A DNA stretch of 39,792 nt from a virus, in IMG/VR virus record IMGVR_UViG_3300044987_000827, positions 1-39,792 of that record, one strand, 5' to 3'. How positions within the stretch are numbered: position 1 is the first letter of the stretch; every line of letters begins with the position of its first letter. The notes beneath the pieces are model-generated. The model made no database searches. It was given only the letters and a program-made list of their open reading frames with translations, and had not been told where the DNA came from. Below are positions 7,290 through 14,284 of the stretch, piece after piece. Both the position numbers and the translations under genes were made by a program.

Positions 7290-7980
7290 CACAAATTATT
7301 TGAATAGAGAACAGTCCAAAAAAATATTTCAAGATGGTTTTGTAAAATATGATTATTTCGAAATGTGTGGTTTTGCTAGGTGGGCTAAAAATTGCGAAGG
7401 ATGGTCTAAGGAAAAAATAGAAAAACATATTCGTTCCGAGTTTTTCAAAAACGGATTAAATGTCGTCCTATTGAGAGAAACGATTCATAAGGCGGTTTTA
7501 GGCTCTAGGTTTGATTTCCTAGAGAGGGAAACCGTAATCATAACAAGAGAAGAAATTGAAAAGATTTCAAAAATAAAAAATAGAAAATGGGAAAAATCTG
7601 TTTTCAGCATTCTCGTTTATTCTAAAAAATATGGAATTTATTCTGGGAAAAATATTTATATTTGGCAAAGTCTAAAAGAGATACTTGGAAGATATAATAT
7701 CTTTATGGGAAAAAAAGAATATGATGAATTCATAGGATACATAAATGAAAAAAATTATATTGTAAGTGTGGTGAGAAAAAGAAAACTTTCTTGGAGAATC
7801 CAAATTTATACAGAAGGGGACTTCTTCTGCGAAATAATGAATTTTTCTAATTTTCAAAATTTACTTCCTTTCTTTTGTTTGGAATGTGGGGTGATAACGG
7901 AGGGGAGAAATAAATATTGCAAAAGTCATAATAACGGGTGGCAGAGAGAGAAAAGAAAACGGGCGACTTTGAGAGTGTGA
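7282..7980 (+). CDS. hypothetical protein with C-terminal zinc-ribbon-like motif
   Basis: A 232-residue, Lys-rich protein that starts inside the end of the polymerase gene, suggesting coupled translation. No catalytic motif is recognised. Near the C-terminus it carries CLECG followed ten residues later by YCKSH (C-x2-C ... C-x2-H), a likely small zinc-binding knuckle, and it ends in a basic tail (REKRKRATLRV). Coupling to the polymerase gene makes a transcription-related partner conceivable, but that is only context. Confidence 0.65.
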   Translation: MANTNYLNREQSKKIFQDGFVKYDYFEMCGFARWAKNCEGWSKEKIEKHIRSEFFKNGLNVVLLRETIHKAVLGSRFDFLERETVIITREEIEKISKIKNRKWEKSVFSILVYSKKYGIYSGKNIYIWQSLKEILGRYNIFMGKKEYDEFIGYINEKNYIVSVVRKRKLSWRIQIYTEGDFFCEIMNFSNFQNLLPFFCLECGVITEGRNKYCKSHNNGWQREKRKRATLRV

Positions 7981-8008
7981 CTTACTTGATAAGGAAAAGT
8001 GTGTTTCG

Positions 8009-8566
8009 ATGGCGAAAATAATTTGCGGAATTTATTATATAAAAAACAATATAAATAATAAGATGTATATAGGTCTATCTATTGATGTTGAAGCTAGAAT
8101 TAGAAGGCATATGAAAGATTTGAAAGTAGGGGTTCACCCCAATGTTTACCTTCAGAGAGCTTGGACTAAATACGGAAATGAAAACTTCGAATTTGGAATT
8201 TTGGAAGAATGCGATAAAAGTAAACTGGCAGACAAGGAAATTTGTTGGATAGCTTATTATGATTCTTATAATTCTGGATACAACTCAACAATTGGTGGGT
8301 ATGGGACAAAATCAATAAACGAAGAAGGTAAGATTAAGAAAGCTCTCTCTAGGGAAGGTAAGAAACTTCCAGAGTACATGATTATTAAAAAATTGAAGAT
8401 ATTGTTATATAATTTGAGGTCGCATTGTCTTTCAACTTACGGGTTAAGTTTTGAAGATTTTAAAATAAAAGACAATAAGACTAAGAAACAATTGAGGGAT
8501 TTAAAAAGATTTGAGGGATGGGTTGATGAATTAGAGATTATGAGAAATATTTCAGCACAAGATTAA
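8009..8566 (+). CDS. GIY-YIG homing endonuclease
   Basis: A 185-residue protein. Residues about 5-90 form a GIY-YIG nuclease domain: GIYYIKNNINNKMYIG (the GIY and YIG elements), R27-like arginines in ARIRRHM, and E at ADKEICWIAYYDSYN with N in GYNST. The remaining C-terminal half is basic and probably binds DNA. ATG 8009 follows AAGGA by 13 bases, a long gap that hints at weak translation, common for homing genes. It lies about 1.7 kb after the group I intron, so it may be the intron's mobility enzyme acting from outside; that is inference. Confidence 0.88.
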   Translation: MAKIICGIYYIKNNINNKMYIGLSIDVEARIRRHMKDLKVGVHPNVYLQRAWTKYGNENFEFGILEECDKSKLADKEICWIAYYDSYNSGYNSTIGGYGTKSINEEGKIKKALSREGKKLPEYMIIKKLKILLYNLRSHCLSTYGLSFEDFKIKDNKTKKQLRDLKRFEGWVDELEIMRNISAQD

Positions 8567-8597
8567 CTACTAATTATTACAGATAAAGAGGTGAACA

Positions 8598-8837
8598 ATG
8601 TTTAATGACCCTATAAATAATCCGAGTATTTTGCAAATAGTTATTGTTCCCTTAGAAACTAGGGTTCACTGGTCGGATGGAACTGTTACTATGGTAAAAC
8701 TGGAAGAAGGTGATGCCTTCAGTGAAGAAAGTGGTATGCTTTATGCAATGTTGAAAAAGTTTATTCCAATGTCTCAAATTTTAGAAGCTATGAAATCTGG
8801 AAAGAAGTCTTTGGAATTTTTAGGAACACCACGATAA
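8598..8837 (+). CDS. small hypothetical protein
   Basis: A 79-residue protein behind a strong AAAGAGGTG site. The first half is beta-like (ILQIVIVPLETRVHWSDGTVTMV) and the second helical (FIPMSQILEAMKSGKKSL). No family recognised. The stop codon sits in the third copy of the dyad element. Confidence 0.65.
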   Translation: MFNDPINNPSILQIVIVPLETRVHWSDGTVTMVKLEEGDAFSEESGMLYAMLKKFIPMSQILEAMKSGKKSLEFLGTPR

Positions 8838-8851
8838 AAGAGGTATTTTAT
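8834..8851 (+). promoter_or_regulatory. dyad element ATAAAA-N6-TTTTAT, copy 3
   Basis: ATAAAA 8834-8839, centre GAGGTA, TTTTAT 8846-8851, flanked by ACG and GA as in copies 1, 2 and 4. Here the centre contains the GAGGT ribosome binding site of the next gene, and that gene's ATG (8850) starts within the right arm, so an RNA hairpin would cover the initiation site. Confidence 0.55.
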
Positions 8852-9185
8852 GAGAGACATGGTTTTAACAGATGAATTTGTAAAAGAATTTTCTGAACAT
8901 TCGAGAATGACACAAAAGGATGTTAGGTATTTCTTACAAAGTTTAGGTTCATTCATAGACCTCTGCATAGATGAACAGGTTTCATTTAAAACAAATGTAT
9001 TTGAGTTGTACTACTCTGAAATGAAAAGCAGGGAAACTAAGATGTTTGGTAAACTACCACCTACCCGTAAGGCTAGGGCGAGATTGGCAAACAAATATAG
9101 AAACAACCAAAAATCGCAGAGTAAGATTTACAGAACAGTTTTAGAGAAAACTGAGGCTGAACAGACCTTGACAGAATTCGAATAA
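8850..9185 (+). CDS. possible HU/IHF-like DNA-binding protein
   Basis: A 111-residue basic protein. MTQKDVRYFLQSLGSFIDLC resembles the helical body of HU/IHF proteins, VSFKTNVFELYYSEMKSRE the start of their beta arms, and LPPTRKARARLANKYR a basic arm-like stretch, but the canonical GRNP is absent. I offer this as a weak fold guess. The start ATG 8850 uses GAGGT in the dyad element. Its 3' end contains the -35 box of the promoter of the noncoding RNA region. If the guess is right, it would bend or coat phage DNA. Confidence 0.6.
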   Translation: MRDMVLTDEFVKEFSEHSRMTQKDVRYFLQSLGSFIDLCIDEQVSFKTNVFELYYSEMKSRETKMFGKLPPTRKARARLANKYRNNQKSQSKIYRTVLEKTEAEQTLTEFE

Positions 9186-9196
9186 TGTGATAAACT
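9168..9196 (+). promoter_or_regulatory. SigA-type promoter for the structured RNA locus
   Basis: TTGACA at 9168-9173, 17-bp spacer ending TGTGA (extended -10), TAAACT at 9191-9196 (four of six matches). It points into a stretch of about 440 bases that holds no gene, with a predicted transcription start near 9203. Confidence 0.68.
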
Positions 9197-9202
9197 TATT
9201 GA

Positions 9203-9600
9203 AATTGGGAGATATGAGCCAAGCGGTTAATTATTGAACCCGTAAGAGGAAACTCATTCTCATAACATTTTTAGGGGGAAATTCTAAAATTTTAATTCTT
9301 TACTTTGTGGGCTGAGGATGTTCACTATTTCTTCGGCGTGATGTAACTTACGGCAATGCTACCGAAGGCAACCGTAAAAATTAGACAGCGAGTAAACCGC
9401 GCATCTAGACCCACTATTTTAGCCTCCATAGTTCAATTGGGAGAATTCCCTGCTTCTGCGGGGAAGTGAGAGTTCGAATCTCTCTGTAGGCTCATGTACC
9501 AGTCATAACTTTAGAAACTTTAAAAGGTGGATTAAACGGGTTGACGAGAAAACAGACTTTATTGGTAAGAGGACTGGTACAATTATTTTAAAATTTAGCA
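9203..9600 (+). ncRNA. candidate ornate structured noncoding RNA containing a tRNA-like element
   Basis: No gene fits between 9186 and 9627, yet pairings are dense. Domain I: GAGATATGAG (9209-9218) with CTCATTCTC (9253-9261), nine pairs and one bulge, enclosing GGTT/AACC (9225-9240); then TTTTAG/CTAAAA (9269-9289). Domain II: GTGGG..CT..GATG (9307-9320) closes with CATC..AG..CCCAC (9402-9414); inside, CTTCGG (9331-9336)/CCGAAG (9362-9367) and TTACGG (9348-9353)/CCGTAA (9372-9377) interleave as a pseudoknot, next to GCG/CGC (9388-9400). Then the tRNA-like element, then domain III closed by a perfect 10-bp stem TGTACCAGTC (9495-9504)/GACTGGTACA (9572-9581). A dedicated promoter precedes it. GOLLD and ROOL RNAs are known phage-linked, tRNA-adjacent large RNAs, but those I remember are longer; ends and family are unproven. 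Confidence 0.65.
9422..9492 (+). tRNA. tRNA or tRNA-like element, anticodon arm abnormal (UCU-Arg if functional)
   Basis: Acceptor GCCTCCA pairs with TGTAGGC (one mismatch), D-arm GTTC-AATTGGGA-GAAT, and a textbook T-arm GAGAG-TTCGAAT-CTCTC, so the tRNA fold is clear; no CCA is encoded. The middle arm is odd: CCCTG (9448-9452) pairs with CGGGG (9459-9463) leaving only six loop bases (CTTCTG), and the pairing can extend to eight pairs with a TTCT loop. Read with U33 at 9454 the anticodon is TCT, which would decode AGA, the dominant arginine codon of most genes here. It may be a working, degenerate or purely structural element. Confidence 0.6.
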
Positions 9601-9627
9601 ATACAGAAACTTAGGAGAAACAAAATA

Positions 9628-10587
9628 ATGACTGTCGTATGCCCTGTTTGTGATAGTGAAGATGTAATCAGTAGAGGATATTTAACAAGAAAACCAACTG
9701 GCGAGAAGTATGCGAAAAGATTTCATTGTGAAAATGACCATTCCGATTATGTTGACGAGAACGGGAATGACCATAGTTGGTTTAGCGTTCCTTTAGAGTT
9801 TAGTGTTGAAAAAAACAAGAACGCTCCGAAGATTTTGATTTTTGATATTGAAACTCAAATCAAGAAAGCAAACTTATTTAGACATGGTAAACAGTATGTA
9901 AACGCTTCTGCTTTTGAAGACTACGACTCTATGATTTGTTGGTCTGCAAAATGGTTGGGTGACAATGAAGTTTTCGGAGATGTTTGTACATCTAAGGAAG
10001 CAAAGGCTAGAGACCATAGTAGAATTACTAAGTCTTTATGGGATGCAATGTCTCAGGCGGCTTTTACGATTTCCCACAATGGTATCTATTTTGATTTGCC
10101 TATGGTAAACACTTTCTTTGTTGAAAACAGGTTGGGTCTTCCTAACTTATTTAGAAATATTGATACTTGCCAGATTGCAAGAAAAAACTTTAGATTTGAA
10201 TCTAATTCTCTCGATTCTCTTTGTAAGAGATTGGGGATTAATGATGGAAAGATTGACACAGATATTGACCTTTGGCTCAATTGCTACAAGGGAGACCAAG
10301 AAGCATTGGATTATATGTTCAAATATAATCAGATGGATGTTACAGTTTTGGAAGATTTGTATAATGTATTTCTCCCATATATTCCAAGTTTCCCAAATAT
10401 GGGAATCTGGGGTGATGTGAAAGAAGCGAAGTGTCCTTATTGTGGTAGTACGAATTTCAAGGAAAAGGGCTACAAGTACACCCCATCTGGTAAATACATT
10501 TCTTATCGTTGTGAGTGTCAGGCGTTATTCCGAAGTAAAGAAAACTTGTTATCTAAAGAATTCAAGAAATTGCAGATGATAACGTAG
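9628..10587 (+). CDS. DEDDy 3'-5' exonuclease-like protein flanked by two zinc ribbons
   Basis: 319 residues. Residues 5-50 form a zinc ribbon (CPVCDSEDVISRGY ... HCENDH). Residues about 65-260 are an RNase H-fold exonuclease: D73 and E75 in FDIET (ExoI), D156 in HNGIYFDLPM (ExoII), and Y233/D237 in YNQMD (the DEDDy type of ExoIII). Residues about 275-305 form a second ribbon (CPYCGSTNFKEKGY ... CEC). It resembles predicted exonucleases related to the PolB proofreading domain found in phages. Substrate, DNA or RNA, is unknown. TAGGAGA precedes ATG 9628; a strong terminator follows. The two similar ribbons (CPxCxS...GY) may be an internal duplication around the catalytic core. Confidence 0.82.
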   Translation: MTVVCPVCDSEDVISRGYLTRKPTGEKYAKRFHCENDHSDYVDENGNDHSWFSVPLEFSVEKNKNAPKILIFDIETQIKKANLFRHGKQYVNASAFEDYDSMICWSAKWLGDNEVFGDVCTSKEAKARDHSRITKSLWDAMSQAAFTISHNGIYFDLPMVNTFFVENRLGLPNLFRNIDTCQIARKNFRFESNSLDSLCKRLGINDGKIDTDIDLWLNCYKGDQEALDYMFKYNQMDVTVLEDLYNVFLPYIPSFPNMGIWGDVKEAKCPYCGSTNFKEKGYKYTPSGKYISYRCECQALFRSKENLLSKEFKKLQMIT

Positions 10588-10591
10588 TCTA

Positions 10592-10609
10592 ATAAAAGAA
10601 GCATTTTAT
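10592..10609 (+). promoter_or_regulatory. ATAAAA-N6-TTTTAT dyad, divergent copy
   Basis: ATAAAA 10592-10597 and TTTTAT 10604-10609 with the same spacing as the other copies but without the ACG/GA flanks. It lies between the exonuclease stop and its terminator. Confidence 0.35.
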
Positions 10610-10624
10610 TATAGTATTTCAAAG

Positions 10625-10654
10625 GAGTCTGTGAAAACAGGCTCTTTTTATTTT
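10625..10654 (+). terminator. Rho-independent terminator after the exonuclease gene
   Basis: GAGTCTGT (10625-10632), GAAA loop, ACAGGCTC (10637-10644, one U.G pair), then TTTTTATTTT. An 8-bp stem, GNRA tetraloop and U-tract. Confidence 0.92.
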
Positions 10655-10688
10655 AATTATATAAACGTAAATAAAAGGAGAAAACAAA

Positions 10689-11399
10689 ATGGCATTAAAA
10701 TATATTGCAAATGAAGCTGGCTTTATCAATTACCTTGCTCTCTCAACGGATATTGACGTTGATGACAAAATTCCCGGAGCGGTTGCTGTTGGACGATTGG
10801 TTTATTTGACCGATACTGGTGTGACTAAGGTTATTTTGGATGACCAAAGTTTAGTTTCGTATGCCCTCCCTGCCACATTTTCTGGTTCTATTGCTTTAGG
10901 TAGCGTTGATATTAATCAGACAACTCCCGGAACTACAAATGGTGTTGCGGCTGGAATCTCAGCGGTGGGAGCAGACGGTTTCGGTAATCATGTTTCAATT
11001 TTGACCGCTCCCGGTTCAGTAAACTCTGCACCGTTAGCTACTTTCCCTTATGGTTACAATGGGTCAACTTGGGATAAGATTAGAGTTCCTAATATCAATA
11101 AAGATTTGAATGCTCTAGCGATTGGGACAATCACTACGGTTTGGACTCCCGGAACGGGGAAGCGTTTCAGATTGATTGGTGGAAGTATTTCTGTGAGTGG
11201 AGCAGTCTCAGTTTTGTTTGAAGATAATGCTTCGGGAACGACTATTTTTAGAACTCCCAAACTACTTGCCGATACTCCATATAATTTTACTTGTAACGGT
11301 GGTCAAGGTATCCTATCTTCAACTGCAAATTTTGTTTTGAAAGTTACTTCTAGCGGAGCGGCTAATATCACAGGCACAATTTGGGGCGTTGAAGAATAA
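10689..11399 (+). CDS. probable virion structural protein
   Basis: A 236-residue Gly/Ala/Thr/Ser-rich beta protein without Cys-rich, catalytic or membrane features apart from one Cys. The second half (VPNINKDLNALAIGTITTVW, then WTPGTGKRFRLIGGSISVSG) resembles the beta-sandwich modules of phage decoration or fibre proteins. It has an optimal AAAGGAG site and follows a terminator. Its composition, with abundant Gly, Val and Thr, fits an abundant virion protein. Exact role unknown; it lies well upstream of the main structural block. Confidence 0.62.
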   Translation: MALKYIANEAGFINYLALSTDIDVDDKIPGAVAVGRLVYLTDTGVTKVILDDQSLVSYALPATFSGSIALGSVDINQTTPGTTNGVAAGISAVGADGFGNHVSILTAPGSVNSAPLATFPYGYNGSTWDKIRVPNINKDLNALAIGTITTVWTPGTGKRFRLIGGSISVSGAVSVLFEDNASGTTIFRTPKLLADTPYNFTCNGGQGILSSTANFVLKVTSSGAANITGTIWGVEE

Positions 11400-11426
11400 T
11401 CTTTTAAATAAAAGGAAAATATAAAA

Positions 11427-11633
11427 ATGTATAAAGTTGTTAGTCGAGTTCAAGTTCCGAGTACAAACGAAGATGGTAAACAGGCTCATTTGTTAGTTGC
11501 TGGTAAGAAAGGTAAAATGCTTGCAATTCCTTGTTGGAAGATTGATATGATTGAAATTAAGAATAATCTTACATTCGATGAGGCTAAACAGGTTCGTAAA
11601 GAACATAAAGATTCTAAGATTGTAAAGGAATAA
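11427..11633 (+). CDS. small hypothetical protein
   Basis: A 68-residue basic protein (MYKVVSRVQVPSTNEDGKQ at the start) with AAAGGA upstream. It looks like a small beta-barrel followed by a Lys-rich helix (FDEAKQVRKEHKDSK). No family recognised. It directly precedes a 52-residue gene and likely forms an operon with the virion-like protein upstream. Confidence 0.65.
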   Translation: MYKVVSRVQVPSTNEDGKQAHLLVAGKKGKMLAIPCWKIDMIEIKNNLTFDEAKQVRKEHKDSKIVKE

Positions 11634-11635
11634 GA

Positions 11636-11794
11636 ATGTCAGAAAACACTGAACATATAGATGAGATATTTTTTGAACTATTTAGTGAAATTTTACGAGA
11701 AAAAGATAGTAATCAAAATAAATCTCGTAACTGGTCTGTTTTGAACACCGAGTTAGAGAAAGTATTTGCATATTATAAAACATATTGCGAATAA
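11636..11794 (+). CDS. small acidic hypothetical protein (52 residues)
   Basis: A short gene starting two bases after the previous stop, with AAAGGA six bases before ATG. MSENTEHIDEIFFELFSEI suggests an acidic amphipathic helix; the C-terminus is aromatic (VFAYYKTYCE). No motif recognised. It lies directly upstream of a VSR-type homing endonuclease. Confidence 0.5.
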   Translation: MSENTEHIDEIFFELFSEILREKDSNQNKSRNWSVLNTELEKVFAYYKTYCE

Positions 11795-11852
11795 GAGATT
11801 GGAATCTATTGATAGGTTATTTTTAATTAGACATACTTTTTTGAGGAATAGG

Positions 11853-12758
11853 ATGGGAAAATTTACAGACTTGATTGGGTTTAGATTTGGAAGACTGCTT
11901 GTTTTATCCAGAAAAGAAAACAGTAAAAACAATAAGATAACTTGGGAATGCCTATGCGACTGCGGTAAGAAAAAAACTATATTGGGAGCAAGTCTTTTAA
12001 ATGAGAGAACTGTTTCTTGCGGGTGCTATTCTAAAGAAGCGACAAGAAATTCCAATCTGATAGATATTTCAAATATTAAATTTGGAAGACTTCTAGCTCA
12101 AAAATTTGTAGAAATAAGAAAAAACAAAGCATATTGGGAGTGTATTTGCGATTGCGGAAATATTGTTGAGGTAAATGTTGGTGGGTTGCAGAGCGGAAAC
12201 ACAAAATCTTGCGGATGTTACAATAAAGACTCATTGATAAGTAGAAAGATAAATCTTATTGGAAGAGTGTTTGGAAATTTGACTGTTTTAAAAGAATCGG
12301 GGAGAGATAATAACAATAAAATAATGTGGTCATGTGGGTGTTCTTGTGGAAACATTGTTATTGTAAGAGGGAATCATCTGGTGAGAGGGATGATAGTTTC
12401 TTGTGGGTGCAACAAAGAATCTATAATCGCATCAAAACTTAAGGAATATTTTAAGAATAACCATCAATCTATTTCCGAATACAGGGTATTTGTAAATCCA
12501 AAAACAAAATATACTCTCCCATATGACATCTATATTCCCGAAAATAAAATTTTCATAGAAATAAACGGGGTTCAGCACTATGAATTTATAGAATTTTTTC
12601 ATAAAACAAAAGATGGCTTTTTGAAAATGAAGAATCACGATAAAATGAAAAAGAATTATGCTATGAAAAATGGAAGATATATCACGATTGATTTAAGGAA
12701 GAAAGAAGATTTAAGTTCTATTATAAGTAGAATAGAAAAAATAATAAAATCTTCTTAA
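11853..12758 (+). CDS. VSR-type homing endonuclease with three zinc-binding repeats (no. 1)
   Basis: 301 residues from ATG 11853 (GAGGAATAGG upstream). The first two thirds hold three copies of a module: GRLLVL..., then W-x-C-x-CDCG (third copy W-x-C-G-CSCG), ending T/V-x-SCGC, about 60 residues apart, a zinc-binding DNA-reading repeat known from phage homing proteins. The C-terminal domain has LPYDIYIPENKIFIEINGVQHY and KMKNHDKMKKNYAMKNG, matching the VSR-like EDxHD endonuclease fold of the I-Bth0305I type. It would cut an intronless target and spread by homing. It is free-standing, followed by a terminator and the PhoH-like gene. Confidence 0.85.
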   Translation: MGKFTDLIGFRFGRLLVLSRKENSKNNKITWECLCDCGKKKTILGASLLNERTVSCGCYSKEATRNSNLIDISNIKFGRLLAQKFVEIRKNKAYWECICDCGNIVEVNVGGLQSGNTKSCGCYNKDSLISRKINLIGRVFGNLTVLKESGRDNNNKIMWSCGCSCGNIVIVRGNHLVRGMIVSCGCNKESIIASKLKEYFKNNHQSISEYRVFVNPKTKYTLPYDIYIPENKIFIEINGVQHYEFIEFFHKTKDGFLKMKNHDKMKKNYAMKNGRYITIDLRKKEDLSSIISRIEKIIKSS

Positions 12759-12777
12759 TAATATTCTAATTTTTATA

Positions 12778-12815
12778 GAAGTCCGAGAGTTTACACCGGG
12801 CTTCTTGATTTTTGT
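12778..12815 (+). terminator. terminator between the VSR endonuclease and the PhoH-like gene
   Basis: GAAGTCCG (12778-12785) pairs with CGGGCTTC (12797-12804, one U.G), an 11-base loop, then TTGATTTTTGT. The stem is 8 bp with a moderately U-rich tail. Confidence 0.75.
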
Positions 12816-12832
12816 CGGATGGAGGTGTCCTT

Positions 12833-13642
12833 TTGTACACAGGGATAAGAGAAATTGAACCTAGTGAAAGTGAACTCGCAGATTTTTATGAGGGAAAAAT
12901 AAACTATGATGTTTTACCAAATCAATATTTGGCAATAAAAAAAGATGGTAACTACATTGACAAATACAAAAGAGACAAAAACGGGAAGTTGGAAAAAGTA
13001 AAATTTAAGGTTATCGAAAGTTCCCTAATGGGTAAGATAAAGCCGAGAAATTTTAAACAAGAACTTTATTTTGATTTATTAAACTCGGATATTCCTTTAG
13101 TTGCCATTGGTGGGGACGCTGGCGTTGGAAAAACGTACCTAACCACTTGCTATGCTCTTCAGGAACTAGATAGGAGAACATACGACAAAATTGTTTTCAT
13201 TCGCAACAATGTATCAATCCAAAATGTCCCGGAGCTTGGAATTCTTCCGGGTGATGAAAATCAAAAACTACGTGGATATTTCTCTTATGTTTCCGATATT
13301 CTCAATCCATTTATGTTTGAGAATTATTTGCAACAACAGAAAATTGAAACTGTGTGGCTTGGGGCAATGAGAGGTAGGAGTATTTCTAATAGCTTGGTAA
13401 TATGTTCAGAAGCTCAAAATCTCACAACTGAATTAGTTAAAATGATAATTACTCGCATGGGAGAAGGTTCTAGATTATTCTTTGACTTTGACCTATGTCA
13501 AATTGACAACAAGGTATTTAGTAAGGATAACGGGATGAGTAGCATGATAAACTCATTGCAGGGGCATGAATCTTTTGGTATGGTTACTTTGGACTTGGTT
13601 GAAAGAAGTTCTTTGGCTAAGTTGGCATCTCTCATCAAGTAG
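12833..13642 (+). CDS. PhoH-like ATPase with altered Walker B
   Basis: 269 residues from TTG 12833, seven bases after GGAGGTG; earlier in-frame starts overlap that site. After a short N-terminal beta region (LPNQYLAIKKDG), the ATPase carries Walker A GDAGVGKT (residues 94-101), FIRNNV, GAMRGRSI and RMGEGS, the usual PhoH order. The Walker B motif, normally VDEAQN in the family, reads CSEAQN here (S192 in place of Asp), and the later GDxxQID motif reads FDLCQID. PhoH proteins are RNA- or DNA-linked ATPases of unclear role, common in phages. The changes could alter metal binding; E193 remains. It sits eight bases before the ClpP-like gene. Confidence 0.85.
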   Translation: MYTGIREIEPSESELADFYEGKINYDVLPNQYLAIKKDGNYIDKYKRDKNGKLEKVKFKVIESSLMGKIKPRNFKQELYFDLLNSDIPLVAIGGDAGVGKTYLTTCYALQELDRRTYDKIVFIRNNVSIQNVPELGILPGDENQKLRGYFSYVSDILNPFMFENYLQQQKIETVWLGAMRGRSISNSLVICSEAQNLTTELVKMIITRMGEGSRLFFDFDLCQIDNKVFSKDNGMSSMINSLQGHESFGMVTLDLVERSSLAKLASLIK

Positions 13643-13649
13643 GAGTTTT

Positions 13650-14276
13650 ATGGTGTACAGAATCGGAAATGGTCACGAACACGAAACAGATAATCTAGAA
13701 CCGTTGAAAATGTTTAATAGTTTTGAGAATGAAATAATTTATAATGGACTAACTAAAAAAAGAACAATTCATATTTGGGACGTGGTAGATGATAGAATGG
13801 AGTTGATTGTAACTTCAGCAATAGAGAGAATGTCTGTTCCTGATAAAGATGGTAAGAAACTCCCAATAACTATTAAGATTAGTACACCGGGCGGAAGTGT
13901 GACTTCTGCTTTCTCGATAGTTTGTTCTATGGAAACTGCAATCTCAAAAGGATTTGAAATAAATACTTTTGGATACGGTTCTATTATGAGTGCGGGAACT
14001 ATTATCTTTGCTAGTGGGACAACTCGACTAACTCAGAGAATTTCTCGCTTTTTACTACACGATGTCGGTTCCTTCATTATATCCAATGCTACGAGTGAAA
14101 GTATTCGTAGAGATGCTGAGGATATGGAAGACTTCTTGAAAATGTATGAAAAAATCCTGTTCTCAAAAACAAAGGTTGATAAGATTAAATTTAGAGAGAA
14201 TGTTTCTAAAATTAAAGATTGGTCTTTTTGGGGAACTGAGGCTGTAAAGATGGGATTGGCAGATGGTTTATTTTAG
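13650..14276 (+). CDS. ClpP-like serine protease
   Basis: 208 residues from ATG 13650, preceded by AGGAG. The core ISTPGGSVTSAF, GYGSIMSAGTIIFASG and SRFLLHDVGS matches the ClpP/crotonase-like S14 fold: nucleophile S114 in GSIMSAG and H137 in LLHDVG. Length fits ClpP (about 200). Phage ClpP-like enzymes often process the prohead, and terminase genes follow shortly; however a second protease-like gene lies next to the capsid gene, so this one may instead act with a host Clp ATPase or on other targets. The acid residue of the triad is not assigned. Confidence 0.82.
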   Translation: MVYRIGNGHEHETDNLEPLKMFNSFENEIIYNGLTKKRTIHIWDVVDDRMELIVTSAIERMSVPDKDGKKLPITIKISTPGGSVTSAFSIVCSMETAISKGFEINTFGYGSIMSAGTIIFASGTTRLTQRISRFLLHDVGSFIISNATSESIRRDAEDMEDFLKMYEKILFSKTKVDKIKFRENVSKIKDWSFWGTEAVKMGLADGLF

Positions 14277-14284
14277 GAGTATAA

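Noticed and set aside
9205-9300. A second tRNA, because AGCCAAGCGGTTAA looks like a D-loop
   Set aside because: No T-arm with GTTCRA or matching acceptor follows; the bases pair better within domain I of the structured RNA.
9541-9570. TTGACG in domain III as a promoter for the exonuclease gene
   Set aside because: The sequence 17 or 18 bases later (GGTAAG/GTAAGA) does not resemble a -10 box.
9203-9600. tmRNA
   Set aside because: No tag reading frame is seen, and the tRNA-like part has contiguous D and T arms in the middle rather than split between the two ends.
13503-13531. TTGACA inside the PhoH-like gene as a promoter
   Set aside because: The -10 candidate is GATAAC, it lies within a coding region, and no short leader to the next start fits.
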